A stretch of 64,000 nt of DNA from Lathyrus oleraceus (Eukaryota; Streptophyta; Magnoliopsida; Fabales; Fabaceae). Below the pieces are notes generated by a model that was given only the letters and a program-made list of their open reading frames with translations, was not told the origin of the DNA and did not search any database. The position numbers and the translations under genes are program-made. The DNA lies in NCBI RefSeq assembly GCF_024323335.1, contig NC_066583.1, positions 271,680,916 to 271,744,915 of the forward strand, given 5' to 3'. Shown piece after piece: positions 1-10,440 of this stretch. The stretch's first letter is position 1; each line of letters starts with the position of its first letter.

Positions 1-1498
1 GTCCCCCTGCCACGTCACTCCCAAGTTTAAGTACCGTGGCGTTCGCCATGGTCCAGTGGCGTTCACCACAGGCACGCAGTGCAGTTTTTCAGCAACTGCA
101 CAAAAACATGGTCAAGAGCTCCCGTATATTTCCTCAACCACTTCTACACGATTTTAGGGGAAGTTCAGTTCCTCTTATCAGTATAAGAAGGCAGTTTCAA
201 AGAAAAAAAGGCATCCAAGTTTTATCGTGTAATTTTGATTCCTAGGCTTAAGCAGAAATACTTGAAAAGTGATTTACCTTAGTTCTTAATTTTACTTGTT
301 GCTTGGATCAAGCGTGACATCATCATTTATATTTATAGTTGTTATTTGTATTCGAAGAATTCTCCGAAGTTTAATCCAGTTTTATAATTCATCAGGTTCT
401 TTTAATTGCATATTTCTTTAGTTTCCATTTGGCCTAATTGCGTGATATTATTTGTATGCTTGCAATTCTGAATTTTGATCATGATCATGTTTATATTTAA
501 TAATTATAACTGCGTGATTAAGTTTCAAACCATGTCTGGCTAAAGTCTTTGACATCGGTATGTAAGGATCGTCGTGTCGACGAGATTCAGTAATAATTAA
601 TGTTAATTTTGATAAGTTATTTTTTTGGCTGTGCTTTCCAATTCTAATTTATAAAAAAAAAAGTTTTTGCACGAGAGTGAAAAGTCATTAAAGTTATAAA
701 TCAACAAAGCGAGAGTTTGAGATTTTAATCGGATAGTGGTTTCTAGGCATTAATCCTAAACACATCGAGAGTGCTTTAGGATTAATTAGGATTTATCAAT
801 TTTCAAAAATTATTTTTAATTCAGGTGAGTGAGCGAGAGCAAAACATTTTGACTTAAGAGTATAACCCAAGTCAATAACACGATAGTGTGAGACAAAGTC
901 TTTTAATTTGATATTTCCTACTGAAAAGTGATTTATCTTATTTTATGTTAATTATTTACCGAGTCCTCGAAGAATGATGTAATTTACATACCGATGCCTC
1001 CTTATTGAACATTTTTATTGTATTGTTATTTCCATTAAATTTTAATTCTAGTTTCCCTTAATCTAAAAAAAAGAAAACAATCATTAACCTTACCTTTACA
1101 TAGTAACTTTAGATAACGATAGTTTGGTTTTTGGTCTTTTGGGTTCGATATCTTTTTAAAACTACACAATACGACTATGCACTTGCAGTTAGACATTTCG
1201 ATAGACATACTAAGTCGCGATCACTCAATGTCAGATGATTAATGTCGATATAAATTTCATAAATCAATATTTAAAATCATAATTAAATATTTGTTTTACC
1301 TCTCTGTCCCAAGCGTAAACATTGACATGACCTGTATATAGTGAAAGTTGTGACACGTTTGAATGGCCTCCACTAAATCCCCAAGGTGGAGTAGGATATA
1401 ACACTAGATGATTGTCCAAATTCACAAGAAGATTTAGATTTCTCTCTATGTTCTGAAGCATGTTGAGACAATTGATCATACTTAGACAATTATAGAAG
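1..1498. other. Unassigned non-coding sequence, probably transposon-derived
   Basis: I find no convincing gene here. Short near-copies of a GTGGCGTTCRCCAYGG-like word sit at about 38-75, and phrases with CGAGAGT recur between 700 and 900, as in untranslated parts of LTR elements. A 71-codon minus-strand frame at 1264-1479 matches nothing I recognise. No LTR boundaries or target duplications are visible. Confidence 0.2.
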
Positions 1499-2418
1499 CC
1501 TAACGCCTAAATTTAATTAAATCATAAATCAAACAAACAATATATGAGATATCAAACAAGAAATAGATGAGATATCAAGGAAGAAATAGATGAGATGTCA
1601 AAACTAAAATGAAAATCAGTTTATTAATACTCACCAGAAGTAATATGGGGATGTCAAGTTGTTAATGTTGTCAAATCTCCTTCAAATATTTCAACCTAAT
1701 TAGAGGAGTGTCCATATTTTATTAATGAATTTAATTTGAATGAATATGAGTAGAAATTGAGAGACTTTGAAAGATATATGTTTCACCATTTCCACTTCAT
1801 AAATTGCCAATTTTTATCAAAGTTACTTAATTATGAGATAAGGTGGGGTGCGAATTATATTAAGAGTGTGTTCGGATATCACTATTTGAATGATGATAAT
1901 GTTTAATCTCAATATATGTAATATAACGAACATATCTAATGTCTGCATAACACTATTAATATGGACCCTCCAAATAGTACTATCTTAAACGATTTTAAAC
2001 CAAAGATAAAATTTCAGAACCCTAACGCCTAAATTTAATAAAATCATAAATCAAACAAACAAACAATGGATGAGATATCATATAAGAAATATATGAGATA
2101 TCAAGGAAGAAATATATGAGATGCCAAAAGTAAAAAAGAAAATTAGTTTATTATACTCACCGAGAGTAATATGAGGATGTTAAGCTATTTATGTTGCCAA
2201 ATCTCCTTCACATATTGCAACCTAATCGGAGGAGTCTCCAAAATTTATCAATGAAGTTAATTTAAATGAATATGAATACAGATTGAGAGACTTTAGAAGA
2301 TATATGTTTCACCAATTTCACTTGAGATGTTTTCAAATTTTTTCCAATTATTTAATTAAGAGAGAAATTGGGGCGCGACTTACATTAAGAGTGTGTTCGG
2401 ATATCACTGTTTGAATGT
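1499..2418. repeat. Direct repeat, two ~395 bp copies
   Basis: Copy 1 is about 1499-1892 and copy 2 about 2021-2418, an offset of 522 bp. Both begin with CCTAACGCCTAAATTTA and end with GTGTGTTCGGATATCACT followed by TTGAATG. The copies are diverged but align end to end. The spacer of about 130 bp is not repeated. No coding function is evident. Confidence 0.7.
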
Positions 2419-2575
2419 TGTGTTCTGATAGTGTTTTTCGATAAATTTTGTCTCAAACTACTCATTTTAAAGAACTAACTCGATTTTGAGTGATAGGAAT
2501 GCGTCCAGATTATATTATATTGATGGGACAAAAATGGCAATTTGGAAATTCATTGAGATAGAGAAAAGACTAAGC

Positions 2576-3481
2576 ATGTTTTTAGTTCGGGGGTAGATGG
2601 AGGGGATGAGAGGGGAACATTTCTAATTAAATATGTTTTGTTCAAATTTTAGGAGAGGAAAGTGGGGTGGAAAGGGGAGAAAAACCCCTCCAAAAATCAC
2701 TTTTTGCGTCCCTCCAAATCGGAGGATTTGCAGGGGAGGGGAAGGAATATGATTTTTATTATTTAAATTTATTTTAGATTTACTAAAATATCTTCAATTC
2801 TATTTTAGTATTTTAAAATTATTTATTTTCTTTTGTATTACTGTTTTTTCTTTTATTTGACGTTCCCTGTCGCTTCCGCCACTTTATTATAATTATTCTT
2901 TGTTTTAAAATTATTTTAGTCTATTTTAAATTATAATCACCTTTACTTTTTTATTTATTTATAATTTATGATTTTTATGTTTATTTATGTTTTTTTTATT
3001 TTGTTATGTATTTTATTGTAACTTTTTTATATCAAATTTTAAATTTTTTGTTTTATTTTTTTGTCTATTACATTATTATTTTTTGTATTTTTTTTAAATG
3101 ATTCATCATAATCTAAAAGTTGTTATTAATAATTTGTTTAATTTTGTTAGAGAGTTATAATCTGAATCAAATATACTCAATTTTTTTAAAGTTATTCGAT
3201 CAGTTATAAATTTTTTAATCACTCAATAATGTATTTAATTATTTGTGTATATTTTATTACCAAAAAATATTTATAAGTTTTCACCTTTAATATTATATGA
3301 TTTATATAAAATCACAAGGATAAAAACATAAATTATTAATAAAATTTCTCTTCTCCCCTTGTGAACCAAATATATCTTTTAAGTTGAAATCCTTTCATTT
3401 CTCTCCCCTCCCCTCTTTTGAACCAAAACATAAAAAAAAATCTTCTCCTCCCCTCCCTTTCACTCCATTTGAATCAAACAT
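2576..3481. mobile_element. Foldback-type MITE, ~0.9 kb
   Basis: The ends are imperfect inverted repeats. The left arm carries two blocks of the type TTTTAGTTC...GGAGGGGATGAGAGGGG. The right arm carries their reverse complement, ending in CTCCATTTGAATCAAACAT. Each arm holds two G-rich (or C-rich) blocks about 50-60 bp apart around a very AT-rich core. There is no transposase, so the element is non-autonomous. I could not fix the target duplication, so the superfamily is open. Confidence 0.6.
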
Positions 3482-3887
3482 ACATATTTTTGGTACAAAT
3501 CCTTTCTCACGTTGGTCCCACTCTCACTGAGGTTCACTAGCTTGCCTTCGACATATGCCCACCGTCAGAAGCAACAATGAAGGCGCCATTACTTTGTCAC
3601 ATCTCACATTGTTCTCAACCTCTCGATTCTCACTCTCTAATTATTTCGTCTATTAACTTTTTTTTATGTGTTTTTCCCTCTCGAACTCGTTAGAGTATGA
3701 ACTCTGTTTTATCACTAAATTAGAGTGAGCAGCCTCAAAATTTTGTTGTTTCGATGGCTATAATTTGCATTCAAATATTAAGCCCTGTACCAATTTAAAA
3801 TTAGAATACTCTTATTCAAAAAAAAATCACATTTGATATTGCTTTATGGTTGTATTTCTATTTCCATAAGCTAGTTCTACGATATTA

Positions 3888-4115
3888 TTCTCTCTGTTCC
3901 ACAAATGAGTAATTCAGATGATTATTTCATATCGATTAAGAAAAAAGAATAAATAAAAGAGAAAATGTTATTTTTATTAAAATAAATTTCTATATATTGA
4001 TAATCAATTATCATAATATTAATTAGAGGATAAAATTAGAAAAGATTTTCAATAAATTATTTGTTTTGAAACACTCTTTTATCTATATGGATTATTTATT
4101 GTGGGACATAAGGAG
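3888..4115. mobile_element. Stowaway-like MITE, 228 bp
   Basis: The right end is of the type TTATTGTGGGACATAAGGAG followed by TA. The left end, TTCTCTCTGTTCCACAAATG preceded by TA, is its inverted partner. This is the usual Stowaway (Tc1/mariner) terminus with a TA target duplication. The interior is AT-rich with no reading frame. It lies about 70 bp upstream of the F-box pseudogene. Confidence 0.6.
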
Positions 4116-4188
4116 TAGCATTTACGCAACACATAGCCATTGAATTCTCCATATTTGTGTTGATAGGGGAATTATTCATCTTGTTTGC

Positions 4189-5054
4189 ATGATGGAATCA
4201 TGTTTGAAATCAACAATGGAAGAAAAAGGGGAGAGCACAAAGCTACCAACTTGTGTTGAACTTCCAAGAGACATCACAAAAAACATCTTTCAGATACTTG
4301 ATACCTTTGACATTGTAACAAGTGCATATCTAGTGTGCCCTATATGGTGGAACGTCTGTAAGGATCATCTACTGTGGCGTACCATTCACATGACCACTGT
4401 CTTCCATTTACTTCGCAATCATGTAGAATTTGAATGAAGTTGTGGTCTTTTGATGAACATTAACATTGAATATTTTGCCACTAATGATCTCCTTGAATGC
4501 ATAACTAAGAAGTCATTATCAATATTAATCATTTGTCTTGCATTCATTGGAAGTTCATTTTTTAAAATTTATTTGTGATGTAATCTATTTACCTTTTTGA
4601 TTTTTTTAATTCAAATCTATAGAACAAGTAATCTAAGACGCATGCGGATTTTTAAAAGCTGGTTAATGACAGAAAAAGGATTTATAGATGTTGTGAGAAA
4701 GCTTCCGCGGTTATAGGAGGTGGACATTTCAATGTGCCGCACATTATCGAAGGATTCTCTTAAAACCCTTGGTGTATCATGCCCTCTTTTAAAAGTTCTC
4801 AAATTTGAGAGAGTAGCAGAGCATGCATATATTCCAAGTATTGGTGGTGCTGCTGTTATTATTTCAGAAACAATGCCTAGATTACACGCCATCTATGTCA
4901 TCTTAATATTAAAGGACCCAATGTCACTAATATTGGGCTTCTAGTCATTCTTGACGGATGTCCTATTCTCGAGTCACTTAATATTGAACGAGGTTGTAAT
5001 CTAAATTTGAATGAAGATTATGAAAATGGTGATATTTTAAAGGATTGGTGTTGA
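4189..5054 (+). pseudogene. F-box/LRR protein (SKIP19-like) pseudogene
   Basis: Exon 1 encodes an F-box of the type LPRDITKNIFQILDTFDIVT followed by CPIWWNVCKDHLLWRTI, as in plant F-box/LRR proteins related to SKIP19, which are substrate adaptors of SCF ubiquitin ligases. Reading continues past a TGA at 4435-4437 into SCG..MNINIEYFATNDLLE. A 111 bp intron (4512-4622, GT...AG) keeps phase, and exon 2 resumes with TSNLRRMR and leucine-rich repeats. A second stop, TAG, lies at 4714-4716. A small insertion near 4895-4905, where CATCT is repeated, shifts the frame before LNIKGPNVTNIGLLVILDGC. The first TGA fits CGA (Arg) to TGA and the second fits GAG (Glu) to TAG. The C-terminus is lost or divergent after about 5020. 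This is a recognisable but dead copy. Confidence 0.8.
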
Positions 5055-6197
5055 GTTTAGAGGTTCAATTGAGAATTTCGCACCTCTTCTTTGGGGTTAA
5101 AAATACCAATATACCATCATTTTTATCTTAAAAATACCAATATACAATCATTTTAAAAAATAAGGTTTCACCCATTTAATGGAAGGAAGTGTGTAAAAAT
5201 AAAGGGATTCAACCATTGAATGGGCGAAAAAGTGTAAATTCAATGGCTCCACTCATTGTTTTGAAGAAACTTTAAAAAATATTTTTTAATTATAAATAAA
5301 TTAAAATTTAATTATAATTAAAAAATATATATAGATTTTAATTAATTTAAATTTATTATAATTTAATTATAATTAAAAGAATATATATTTTTTAATTAAT
5401 TTAAATTTATTATAATTATTTATAATTAATTGTTTTTCTAGATAATAAAATATATAAATATTTTATATAATTATCATAAATAAAAATAAAATTACAATAA
5501 ACGATATTTAGAGATGATGTTTATTTTGACCCGGTCATGGTAACCGATAGTCGGTTGCACAATCAGGACCTTGTCCAAATTGCGTAGCCATTTTATGAGG
5601 CAAATCATCATTTAATGATTGAGTAGAAGGCCCTGCGTAATCTGTTTGATCCATCAATTCTTCGATCATTTCTGCATTTAGAAAGTCTGACGTTGTCGTA
5701 TTGCCATAACTTAATTTGATTCACTCCCAATTTTGTTGGGTAGTGGTAGGCATTAAGCTACGTCGGAAGGGTACGTGACAATCTTGTGATGTATTCGGGG
5801 TAAATTATTGTGACTGGGAAAAAAGGATTTGTGTTTCGGGTGTTTGGTAGTTATGAGGGGTGAATGGTGTTTGTGGTTGGGAGTATCATGTTGATTGGGT
5901 AAAATTTGGATTTTGTTGTTGGATGTTGTAGGGGCTTAGGTTAAATGAAGGGTTTTATTGATGATGTTGTTGGCTTGGGGTTTAGGGTGGGTTATGTTGG
6001 GATGAAAGGTTATTGGATGTTAAAGTTAGGTTGTTAGGTGTAAGTACTTGTCAGGGCCGACCTTGAGCCATGGCAACACGACCCTTAGCCCAGGACCTCC
6101 AAATTAAGGGGTCTCATTTCGTTTAAAAAAAGAAAAATATATATTAAATATTATATTAAATAAATTATAAAATAGAAGATAAACATGAATTTGTCAC

Positions 6198-6256
6198 TGG
6201 CCAAGCGATAGATGGTTGGTTTTTAAACATGGTGGTAAAAGTTGTGGGTTCAATCC
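6198..6256 (+). other. tRNA-like A/B box pair (SINE-type remnant?)
   Basis: TGGCCAAGCGATAGATGG (6198-6215) resembles an RNA polymerase III A box, and GGGTTCAATCC (6246-6256) resembles a B box; the spacing is tRNA-like. The sequence does not fold into an obvious full tRNA by eye. It may be the head of a tRNA-derived SINE or chance similarity within the hAT element. Confidence 0.3.
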
Positions 6257-6329
6257 TCCTTGTACTTTTTTAATTATTGTTGCATAGTTGTTGACGTGTC
6301 AATGTCGTGTACGATGTTTGTGTTGTGTA

Positions 6330-7198
6330 CGATGTTGAAAGCGCGTATACCATTAAAGCTCTGGCTGATTTTGTAAACATGGAAGGAGGTATTTATGTGA
6401 ACTGTATAGAGGATTCTTGTATGTTTTTTCAATAATCTTTAGCATAAGATCGTTCTTTTTTTGTTAATTTCATCATTTCATACACATTTTTTGAGATTAC
6501 TTGCTTTTACAATTTTGAGTAATGTTATGAATACTTAGCAGTATAATCGAACCACCCCATGTTGCTTTTCAATTTTATTCATGTCTTATAGATTATCACT
6601 ATTATAGTATATATTTCCTTGGTAGTTAGACATTTATTATGTTCTTCATATTATTTTGAATGTTTTTAAACTTCATTCTGTTAGTGCTGATATCTTATAT
6701 GTTACCATTAGTATAAAATATATTGTTAATGTAGGTACCATCGTGAAGATATTTTCTCTTCCATCTAGTGTGGTAGTTTTCTTCCCTGATAACTTTGATA
6801 AGACTGTTTTAGATGAAACAAAAGTTGTTCTTGTTGAGTTCTATGCACCATGGTATGTATAGATTAACGCGATCTTCTGTAACTTTATGATATGGTAATC
6901 TTTTTTCATTTTCAATGTTTCTGAATCTTATTTCTTGCCATCATTATTGTATTTAGGTGTGGTCATTACAAGGTTTTTGCTTATATAAGGATATTCTATT
7001 GTCTAAGACTTCTACCATAGCTAGCTTATAATCTTAATTTGGAAATTTTTCCTTATGATTAACTATATCAAGATTGATCCTTATACTGTTTATATTATTT
7101 ATTTAGACTTATGAAAATGTTTTCGCAATATTCAGTTTGGAGAAGAAAGTAGTCATAGCTAATTTCGATACTGACGAATACAAGGATTTGGTAGAGAA
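6330..7198 (+). pseudogene. Protein disulfide isomerase fragment captured in the hAT element, introns retained
   Basis: Four exon-like blocks in one phase match a plant PDI of the PDIL2 type, an ER thiol oxidoreductase. Exon A ends at 6388 (ALADFVNMEGG). Exon B, 6735-6852, gives [20 protein letters not shown] and then VLVEFYAPW. Exon C, 6957-6972, gives CGHYK. Exon D, 7107-7198, gives TYENVFAIFSLEKKVVIANF and then DTDEYKDLVEK. GT/AG borders and codon phases agree at each junction tested, for example Gly-Gly across A/B and Trp across B/C. The thioredoxin active site reads CGHY, not CGHC, so the second redox Cys is lost. Residues usually found between exons C and D (ALAP-like) are missing. With no start and no C-terminus, it cannot encode a working enzyme, although its splice sites look usable. 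Confidence 0.75.
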
Positions 7199-7499
7199 GT
7201 GAGTGCAATAAGATCTTTTTATTTGACAAATACAGGGTTGTTCTTTTTTTTTAAAAATTATATTTTTTATCAGGGATCCATTTTTATTATTTGCATTGGG
7301 CCTTTTAAAAGTCAGGATCGACCCTAGTGCTTGTAGATGGTCTTGTGTGTTGGAAGTTTGAAGATGTGGGTTGGTTACGAGGGTTAAATAATAATTTATC
7401 CGGTGATAGATACAAATTTGATACAGATGCATACCAGTCCATGTATTCCCTGCTTGGTTTACATTCGCCTGGCATGATATTGTCCTTCCTCGTTTTCCG

Positions 7500-9362
7500 A
7501 TGGAGGGTGACATAGATGTGGGTAACCAATTCAAAAATAAAGTTGATTGTGTGCTTTCCATAAAGAAATGTCACATGAAACACTGTGGGGATTTTAAGGT
7601 GGAAGATTATGATAAGAAGAGGTACCTAATATGTTGTAAAAATGATATGTGCAAATTTCATTTATTGGCGTCTATAGAAGAAGAAGTGACTTATGGGAGA
7701 TAGGCATTATGAACCCCCCACATAGTTGTTCAAAAACTATCTTAAATCAGGATCATTATAAACTTAGCTCTCATCTGATGTGTCAACATTTAATGCCTTT
7801 TATATAAAATGATCCTTCAATCAAGGTGAGCGTTTGTATCAGTAAAATTGTTTTTGAATACAAATTCACTCCGTCATATAGGAAAACATAGATTGCAAGG
7901 AATAAAGCAATTAAACAGGTATACGGTAACTGGGAGAATTCATACAAAGAACTTCCACATTACTTGTTAGCACTTTAAAAATTTATTTCTGATACAGTGG
8001 TGGAAATGGAAACACTACCCATATATACAGATCACAACACTATTGTTGAAGGGAAACACATCTTTCATCGACTATTCTGGGCATTCCAACCATGCATTAG
8101 AGGCTTTTCATATTGCAAGCCTATACTTCAAATTGATGGAACTTGGTTATATGGTAAGTACAAAGGGACGCTGCTTATGGTGGTACCACAAGATGATAAT
8201 AGTAATATTTTCCTAGTTGATTTTGCCCTTGTGGAAGGTGAGATGGCTGAAGGTTGGTGGTTCTTTCTACAGAACTTGAGAAGGCATGTTGCTCCTCAAC
8301 CTGACCTATGATTGGATTCAGACATGCATGCATTGATTGAAAGTGCATACAATAATCCAAATAATGGTTGGCATAATCTTTCATCTATGCAAGTCTACTG
8401 TATCAGACACATTGCGGTAAATTTCATGAGAGAAATCAAGGACAAAAACCTCTGAAAAAAAGTTGCTAACATGGGTAAGTTTCTACCTATTTGCTAACAT
8501 TATATCTTAGTTAATTATATATTATAACATTAACCAATTTTTTTAACATATAAGGTATGCTTTAAACCAACCAACATTTCACTATTACCGAAATGAAATT
8601 GGCATGGTTAATGATGATGCTTTAAGGTGGGTAGACAATATTCCAGTATAAAAATGGATGAGGGCATTTGACAGGGGTCGACGTTGGGATCACATGACAA
8701 CGAACCTCTTCGAGTCAATGAATTAAATATTTAAAGGCACTCGTAATCTGCCCATTACGGCATTGGTAAGTGCAACATATTATACACTAACATCACTATT
8801 TGCTGAAAGGGGTGCATAATGGAGTACAATGTAGAAATCAGAGCAAACATTTACAAACAATTGTGTTAAGATGATGAAAAAAGAAACAACAAAATCCAAC
8901 ATGCATCAGATAAGAATTTTTTACTACAATCACAACACTTTCATTGTGAAGGAGACACTGGGCCACGATAAGGGGAAGCCTATGGGACATTATAAGGTAA
9001 ACCTAATAAATGGTTGGTGTGACTTTGGAAAGTTTCAGGCATACTGTGTTCTTTGTTCACGTGTTATCATTGCATGTTTTATGATGCGCCAAGACATCTA
9101 TGCTCTTTTATCCGACGTTTACAAGGTCACAAACCTATTTGGGGTTTACAACACAAGTTTTCCAGTGCTACCAAACGATGAATATTAGCCCATTTATGAA
9201 GGAGATCAAATTTGCCATAATTCAAGAATGCGGATGAACAAGAAAGGTCGTCTAGTGAGCACGCGTATTAGAACAGAAATGAACACGACTGATAAGTTCG
9301 AGAGAAAATGTTCCATGTGTTGTCTTCCTGGACACAACCAAACTCGGTGTCCCAATGTGGAA
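7500..9362 (+). pseudogene. MULE (MuDR-type) transposase pseudogene
   Basis: The N-terminal MuDR domain (DIDVGNQFKNKVDCVLSIKK) starts near 7500. After one frame change near 7690 the frame reads WEIGIMNPPHSCSKTILNQD, with stops at about 7806, 7889 and 7977. The MULE transposase core is clear at 8000-8450: FSYCKPILQIDGTWLYGKYK, then LLMVVPQDD, a SD motif and YCIRHIAVNF. A GT...AG intron probably follows (about 8476-8554). A SWIM zinc finger lies at about 9020-9085 but has lost ligands: it reads WCDFGKFQAY...CSRVIIAC, with Phe for Cys and Arg for His. A C-terminal CCHC knuckle, CSMCCLPGHNQTRC, is intact. The element type is certain; the copy is dead. Confidence 0.85.
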
Positions 9363-9962
9363 CTAGTAATAATTAAACTTTTACTTTGTTATTAATTATC
9401 ATTTTCAGGTTGCCATCAAGTTTCTAAATAATTTGAACCATTACTAATTAAGTAACAAATACAAATAACAAGAATTCAGATAACACAAAATGAACAATAA
9501 CAAGTCTAAAAAAATAACACATACAACATATATCAAAACAAATAAAACTACTTAACCACAACATATAAACACAATATTTCTAATTGATTACAATAATCAA
9601 AGTAATATCATTTGGTCAAAATATCATGTCCCTAACATCCTTATCATTTCTAGCTCGCACACACCCATGTTGGGCATCGTGTCTATCAATAATTATAATA
9701 TTTTTGCTTCAGGTATGTCTCCATCTAAGAAACAAATCAACTTCTTCTGTAGTTGCTCGGAACTATAGATGTTCCAAAAGAGCATCTCCGTTGGAGGCTT
9801 GTCTTTCGAATAAATGATTTTCCCTTTGCAGCGGCAAACCATGTTAGCACTATCACAAGAAAATGAGAATAAATGTGAAAAATAGATCACACCACACCTT
9901 TATTATATCAGATATGCCACGTGGATCCGCCAAAACAAATGGCGGACCAATTATAGATAAAT
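9363..9962. other. Non-coding MULE 3' flank
   Basis: No gene is seen. At about 9919-9950 the words CCGCCA and TGGCGG flank AAACAAA and could form a 6 bp hairpin, next to a CACGTG (G-box-like) word at about 9919. Confidence 0.25.
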
Positions 9963-10160
9963 CAAAGCATCTGTCCATTGCAGAGAGAGTTGTACTTCAA
10001 TTATAAAATATTCAAAGCATCTGCCAATTGCAGTGACAGAGTTGTACTTAAATAATAAAATATTCAAAGCATTCACCCATTGCAATAACAGAGTTGTACT
10101 TCTTAAATAAAATAATCATAGAATCTGCTAATTGCAATGACAAAGTTGTACTTTTTTAAT
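9963..10160. repeat. Four-copy tandem repeat, ~52 bp unit
   Basis: Units start near 9963, 10013, 10065 and 10118. Each has a CAAAGCATCTG-like head, then CATTGCA or AATTGCA, GTGACAGAGTTGTACTT and an AT-rich tail. The copies are diverged. They lie just inside the presumed right end of the MULE region, where subterminal repeats are common. Confidence 0.7.
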
Positions 10161-10440
10161 AAAATAAATATATACATATAAATCAATTTAAATTATTTGA
10201 AATTTATTTTTTTATAATTAAAATCTATTTTTTATATATTTATTATTAATTATAATATTCATTTTAATATTTATTTTAATATATATTATTTTTAATATTA
10301 ATTTAACAATTTAGTCATTTTTAATATTAATTCTTCAAAAAACATTTTATATAGCTTCATCTTTCTAATAAGCCGAAGTTTTGAAATAGGACAATTTACC
10401 TTTTTCTTATTTGGAAATAGGACAATTTAGCATATAGTGT

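Larger units (their letters stand above)
6052..7326. mobile_element. hAT-type transposon carrying a captured host gene fragment
   Basis: The left end is CAGGGCCGACCTTGAG. The right end, reverse-complemented, is TAGGGTCGATCCTGAC, agreeing at about 11 of 16 positions. An 8 bp target duplication flanks it: GTACTTGT at 6044-6051 and GTGCTTGT at 7327-7334, one mismatch. Both features are those of the hAT superfamily. The insertion splits the PMD-like frame, which independently confirms the boundaries. No hAT transposase is present, so the element is non-autonomous. It carries exons and introns of a protein disulfide isomerase gene. Confidence 0.75.
5535..7583 (-). pseudogene. Plant mobile domain (PMD)-like protein, C-terminal fragment, split by a hAT
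   Basis: Read on the minus strand from about 7510, the frame gives PGECKPSREYMDWYASVSN and then a low-complexity tail rich in N, P, Q and T. This resembles the C-terminal half of transposon-related PMD proteins, often annotated as 'serine/threonine-protein phosphatase 7 long form homolog'. The tail resumes at 6043 after the hAT insertion and ends with DFLNAEMIEELMDQTDYAG and a stop at 5535-5537. Several TAA stops stand where CAA (Gln) would fit the Q-rich tail, and at least one frameshift is needed near 5730-5800. The N-terminal part is missing, and the 5' limit overlaps the start of the MULE transposase on the other strand. The family assignment is from memory and moderate. Confidence 0.5.
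5060..10440. mobile_element. Decayed Mutator-like (MULE) region, composite
   Basis: This stretch holds a MULE transposase on + (7500-9362) and a plant-mobile-domain-like fragment on - (5535-7583). Both flanks are AT-rich and carry paired short repeats: AAAAATACCAATATAC twice at 5100-5145, and a GGACAATTTA word twice at 10390-10430. That suggests the two ends of one old element of about 5.4 kb, but terminal inverted repeats and a 9 bp target duplication could not be established. A hAT element is nested within it. The limits given are estimates. Confidence 0.4.

Noticed and set aside
1264..1479. 71-codon minus-strand frame with a PTPPWGFSGG stretch
   Set aside because: I cannot place it in a family, there is no neighbouring exon, and one short frame is expected by chance.
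7109..7561. 150-codon minus-strand frame
   Set aside because: It crosses the hAT right end and is out of frame with the PMD-like fragment, so it is a shadow.
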